From positions 1-7,463 of the forward strand of contig DATMFB010000286.1 in NCBI GenBank assembly GCA_035556395.1: a stretch of DNA of 7,463 nucleotides, given 5' to 3'. Positions 4,937 to 7,463 of the stretch are shown here, one piece after another (within the stretch, counting starts at the first letter, position 1; every line of letters begins with the position of its first letter). Both the position numbers and the translations under genes were made by a program. Source of the stretch: 73-13 sp035556395 (GTDB lineage Bacteria > Actinomycetota > Actinomycetes > Actinomycetales > Microbacteriaceae). Under the pieces are notes generated by a model. That model was not told the origin of the DNA and did no database searches. It was given only the letters and a program-made list of their open reading frames with translations.

Positions 4937-6433
4937 CTACTCGAGGTAATCCCGCAGCGCCTGCGACCTCGAGGGGTGGCGGAGCTTCGCCATCGTCTTG
5001 GACTCGATCTGGCGGATCCGCTCGCGCGTGACGCCGAACGTGTCGCCGATCTGGTCGAGGGTCTTCGGCTGGCCGTCGCCGAGCCCGAAGCGCATCCGGA
5101 TCACGCCGGCCTCGCGCTCGGAGAGCGAGTCGAGCAGCTGCTCGAGCTGCTTCTGCAGCATCGTGAAGCCGACCGCGTCGGCCGGGACGACCGCCTCGGT
5201 GTCCTCGATGAGATCGCCGAACTCGCTGTCGCCGTCCTCGCCGAGCGGGGTGTGCAGCGAGATCGGCTCACGGCCGTACTTCTGCACCTCGATGACCTTC
5301 TCCGGGGTCATGTCGAGCTCGCGGCTCAGCTCCTCGGGCGTCGGCTCCCGGCCGAGGTCCTGGAGCATCTGGCGCTGCACGCGGGCGAGCTTGTTTATGA
5401 CCTCGACCATGTGGACGGGGATGCGGATCGTGCGCGCCTGGTCGGCCATCGCGCGCGTGATCGCCTGGCGGATCCACCACGTCGCATAGGTCGAGAACTT
5501 GAAGCCCTTCGTGTAGTCGAACTTCTCGACGGCACGGATCAGACCGAGGTTGCCCTCCTGGATGAGGTCGAGGAACTGCATCCCCCGGCCCGTGTAGCGC
5601 TTCGCCAGGCTCACGACGAGCCGCAGGTTCGCTCCGAGGAGGTGGGACTTCGCGCGCTGACCGTCTTTCGCGACCATCGTGAGCTCGCGGCCGAGCTTCG
5701 AGCGGTGCTCGTCGGCCTTGAGCTTCGACAGCTTCTCCTCCGCGAAGAGACCGGCTTCGATGCGCATCGCGAGCTCGACCTCCTCCGCGGCGTTGAGCAG
5801 CGCGACCTTGCCAATCTGCTTGAGGTAGTCCTTGACCGGGTCGGCGGTGGCGCCGGTGATCTGCGTCGACTGGAGCGGGACGTCGTCCTCGTCGTCGACG
5901 AGGCTCAGTCGGATCGCGCCGGTCGGCAGCTCCTCGTCCTTGCCGGTCGAGGGCGAGTCGTCATCGTCGTCGTCGGCATCCGCGTCCGCCGCATCCGGTG
6001 ACGCCTCGGCCACGTCGTCGGCGACCTCCGGCACGACCACCTCGACCTCGTCGACGGGCTCGTCGTCCTCGTCGGGCTCGATCTCGGGCTCGTCGGTCGC
6101 GGGAGCGGTCGCCTTCGCGCCGCGCCGGGCCGGGGCCTTGGCCGCGGGCTTGCGCACGGGCTTCGCAGCCGGCGTCGCCTCGGGCTCGACCTTCGCCGGC
6201 TCGGCCTTGGCCGCGCGCGTCGTCTTGGGGGCGGCCTTCACCGGGGCGTCCGCTGTCTTGCTCGCGGTGGCCTTCGCGGCCGTGGTGCTCTTGGCCGGTG
6301 CCGTCTTGGCGGGTGCCGTCCGCGCGGCCGATGTCTTGGGCGCGGTCGTCGCCTTCGCGGTCTTCGCGGTGGTCTCGGGCTTCGCCTCGGTCGCGGGCTC
6401 AGCGGTCTTCGTGGTCGTGGTCGTCCTCGCCAT
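4937..6433 (-). CDS. sigA: Primary RNA polymerase sigma factor (SigA/HrdB/RpoD)
   Basis: A 498-aa group 1 sigma-70 factor directing RNA polymerase to housekeeping promoters. Residues 1-110 are an Ala/Lys/Thr/Pro-rich basic stretch and 111-185 a strongly acidic stretch (including a run of six Asp at 154-159), as in other actinobacterial primary sigma factors; they stand in place of a conserved region 1.1. Then follow region 1.2 (about 197-230, 'DPVKDYLKQIGKVALLNAAEE'-like start), region 2 with the core-binding and -10 melting segment 'DLIQEGNLGLIRAVEKFDYTKGFKFSTYATWWIRQAI' (289-325 by position), region 3 (335-410) and region 4 with 'LDSLSEREAGVIRMRFGL' (434-451) and the -35-reading helix-turn-helix 'TLDQIGDTFGVTRERIRQIE' (458-477). 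Full length and intact. A GGAGG Shine-Dalgarno 7 nt upstream fixes the ATG. It is the first gene of a likely sigA-murT-gatD transcription unit and is collinear with the MFS gene upstream. Confidence 0.97.
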   Translation of the reverse strand: MARTTTTTKTAEPATEAKPETTAKTAKATTAPKTSAARTAPAKTAPAKSTTAAKATASKTADAPVKAAPKTTRAAKAEPAKVEPEATPAAKPVRKPAAKAPARRGAKATAPATDEPEIEPDEDDEPVDEVEVVVPEVADDVAEASPDAADADADDDDDDSPSTGKDEELPTGAIRLSLVDDEDDVPLQSTQITGATADPVKDYLKQIGKVALLNAAEEVELAMRIEAGLFAEEKLSKLKADEHRSKLGRELTMVAKDGQRAKSHLLGANLRLVVSLAKRYTGRGMQFLDLIQEGNLGLIRAVEKFDYTKGFKFSTYATWWIRQAITRAMADQARTIRIPVHMVEVINKLARVQRQMLQDLGREPTPEELSRELDMTPEKVIEVQKYGREPISLHTPLGEDGDSEFGDLIEDTEAVVPADAVGFTMLQKQLEQLLDSLSEREAGVIRMRFGLGDGQPKTLDQIGDTFGVTRERIRQIESKTMAKLRHPSRSQALRDYLE

Positions 6434-6440
6434 CCTTCAT

Positions 6441-6445
6441 CCTCC
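6441..6445 (-). promoter_or_regulatory. Ribosome binding site of sigA
   Basis: GGAGG, spaced 7 nt from the ATG at 6433, a strong site compared with the leaderless or weak starts of other genes here. It rules out the nearby out-of-frame ATG at 6440. Confidence 0.8.
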
Positions 6446-6472
6446 AGGTGTCGCGGGCACGAGTAAGACCCT

Positions 6473-6478
6473 TGTCAA
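6473..6478 (-). promoter_or_regulatory. Possible -35 box (TTGACA) upstream of sigA
   Basis: A perfect TTGACA lies 39 nt before the sigA ATG in the 100-bp gap after the MFS gene. No good -10 is found at 16-18 nt spacing (GCGACA at 6454-6449 is the nearest), so this may be a promoter with a poor -10 or a chance match. No terminator hairpin with a T tract is seen for the MFS gene in this gap, so read-through into sigA is possible. Confidence 0.3.
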
Positions 6479-6533
6479 GTCCCACGCCGCGCAACACACG
6501 CGAACACGGAACGGCCTGACAGGGTCCGGTCGT

Positions 6534-7463
6534 CTATTCTCGCACATCTGAATCGATGCTGGGTCCGGACGCGCCGCGCCGTTTCCACCACCGTGCGACC
6601 GAGACCCAGAGGGGTGCGACCGTGATCCCCTCCTCCTCCTTCAGCGTGCGGCGCAGCCGGATCCGCAGCCGGATGACCATGGCGATGCCGAGCCCGATGA
6701 CCGGGAACTGCGCGAGGAACGCGATCCGGAACGAGTCCAAGGAGTAGAGCGCCGCGACGGGGTCGATCGCCGTCCGATCCCGCAGCACGTCGAGCAGCAC
6801 GCCGACGAGGAACATGATGACGAAGCACGCGAGGAACCCGCCCACGTTGACGACGCCGTTGGCCGAGCCCTGCGACCGTGCGGGGTTGTACGTCCGCGCG
6901 TAGTCGAAGCCGATCATGCTGCCTGGCCCGCCGATCGTCATGCAGGCGATGAGCAGGATGAGCAGCCAGAGCGGCGGCGTCCCCGGCCACGCGAGCACGA
7001 CGGTCCAGCAGACGACGATCGCGCCGATCGTGCCGAGGGTGATGTTGCTGCGCCGCAACGGGTAGCGGGCGGACAGGATGCCGAGCAGCGGGCCGACGAT
7101 GGCGGACAGCACGACGGTCCCGATGAACAGCATCGTCGCGACGGTCGGGCTGAGCCCGACGGCGACGGTCAGATACGGGAACCCCCACAGCAGCAGGAAC
7201 ATCGTCAGGCTCGGCTGCAGCGTGAAGTGCGTCCAGAACCCCATCTGCGTGCCGGGACGGCGCAGCGCCTCGAGCAGATGGGACAGCGTCTGCGTGAACC
7301 CCATCCGATGCGGGTGGAAGGGATTGGGCGGCGTGCCTGCGGTCGCGGTGACGACGAGGACGGCGAGGCCGCCGAGGACCGAGAGCGAGGCGGCGGAGAG
7401 GAACGCCGGCAGCCAGCCGGGACCGTGCAGCAGCAGGATGAACGGGAAGGCGGAGAGCACCTG
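6534..7463 (-). CDS. Major facilitator superfamily transporter, C-terminal part, runs off right edge
   Basis: The last 309 residues of an MFS secondary transporter in the cytoplasmic membrane; substrate unknown. About eight hydrophobic segments are visible (fragment residues roughly 2-15, 16-42, 76-101, 104-127, 138-158, 160-179, 202-226, 243-267), so the fragment starts around TM4-5. The region between the second and third segments (about 43-75) has the polar 'NPFHPHRMGF' and looks like the central cytoplasmic loop. 'GPLLGILSARYPLRR' follows the fourth segment and matches the MFS motif A (GxLxDRxGRR-like) repeated in the second half. 'SQGSANGVVNVGGFLACF' near 195-212 begins a later helix and resembles the GxxNxxGxxG pattern of the TM11 region. 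The C-terminal tail of about 40 residues is basic and cytoplasmic. The frame is open to the window edge with codon CAG first, so the real start is outside. It ends with TAG 100 bp before sigA on the same strand. Confidence 0.9.
   Translation of the reverse strand, partial: QVLSAFPFILLLHGPGWLPAFLSAASLSVLGGLAVLVVTATAGTPPNPFHPHRMGFTQTLSHLLEALRRPGTQMGFWTHFTLQPSLTMFLLLWGFPYLTVAVGLSPTVATMLFIGTVVLSAIVGPLLGILSARYPLRRSNITLGTIGAIVVCWTVVLAWPGTPPLWLLILLIACMTIGGPGSMIGFDYARTYNPARSQGSANGVVNVGGFLACFVIMFLVGVLLDVLRDRTAIDPVAALYSLDSFRIAFLAQFPVIGLGIAMVIRLRIRLRRTLKEEEGITVAPLWVSVARWWKRRGASGPSIDSDVRE

Noticed and set aside
3596..6001. An 801-codon open frame on the plus strand, antisense to murT and sigA
   Set aside because: It is a shadow of high-GC codon usage: it mirrors two recognised minus-strand genes, has low-complexity Arg/Asp/Leu-rich composition, no recognisable domain and no ribosome site.
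5832..6551. A Ser/Ala/Val-rich plus-strand frame of 239 codons resembling a membrane or secreted protein
   Set aside because: Its low-complexity runs are the complement of the Asp/Glu- and Ala/Lys-rich codons of the sigA N-terminus.

Overview
The window is about 70% GC and almost fully packed with protein-coding genes. It looks like a chromosomal core region of a high-GC actinobacterium, most likely of the family Microbacteriaceae. This rests on a HrdB/SigA-type primary sigma factor with a long Ala/Lys/Pro-rich and acidic N-terminus, a ParE-type topoisomerase gene close to it (a neighbourhood shared with Streptomyces hrdB), a small DUF7455-like zinc-binding protein, and a REP-like palindrome whose translation reads 'SESKG', which I recall as a common repeat in this family. 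The genus cannot be fixed from the sequence alone. I see no mobile element, tRNA, rRNA or CRISPR array.

Layout from left to right: (1) minus strand, the 5' part of the topoisomerase IV B subunit gene (parE), running off the left edge; (2) minus strand, a LOG-family phosphoribohydrolase; (3) a 140-bp divergent promoter region; (4) plus strand, a 71-aa zinc-ribbon-like protein; (5) plus strand, a 332-aa ATP-grasp ligase of the sugar-transfer-associated type, which meets the next gene tail to tail with a single base between them; (6-8) a minus-strand block read as sigA, then a MurT-like Mur ligase, then a GatD-like amidotransferase, tightly spaced (18 bp, then a 4-bp ATGA overlap); (9) minus strand, the C-terminal part of an MFS transporter, running off the right edge. 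Three genes (parE, LOG, ATP-grasp) appear to have leaderless starts: a TAnnnT -10 hexamer ends 6-7 nt before the start codon.

The most interesting part is the MurT/GatD-like pair. Normal MurT-GatD amidates the alpha-carboxyl of D-Glu in lipid II, using ammonia made by the GatD cysteine. Here the GatD nucleophile position is glycine (G94), and neither protein contains any cysteine, so the MurT zinc ribbon is also lost. The P-loop of MurT and the GatD histidine (H192) remain. I infer that the pair may have moved away from glutamine-dependent amidation. Many Microbacteriaceae make type-B peptidoglycan, in which the D-Glu alpha-carboxyl carries the interpeptide bridge instead of an amide, so an ammonia-free MurT-type ligase, perhaps with the adjacent ATP-grasp enzyme, would fit that chemistry. 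This is a hypothesis. A REP-like palindrome with 21-bp perfect arms lies in frame inside the murT-like gene, in the region where the zinc ribbon would be expected.
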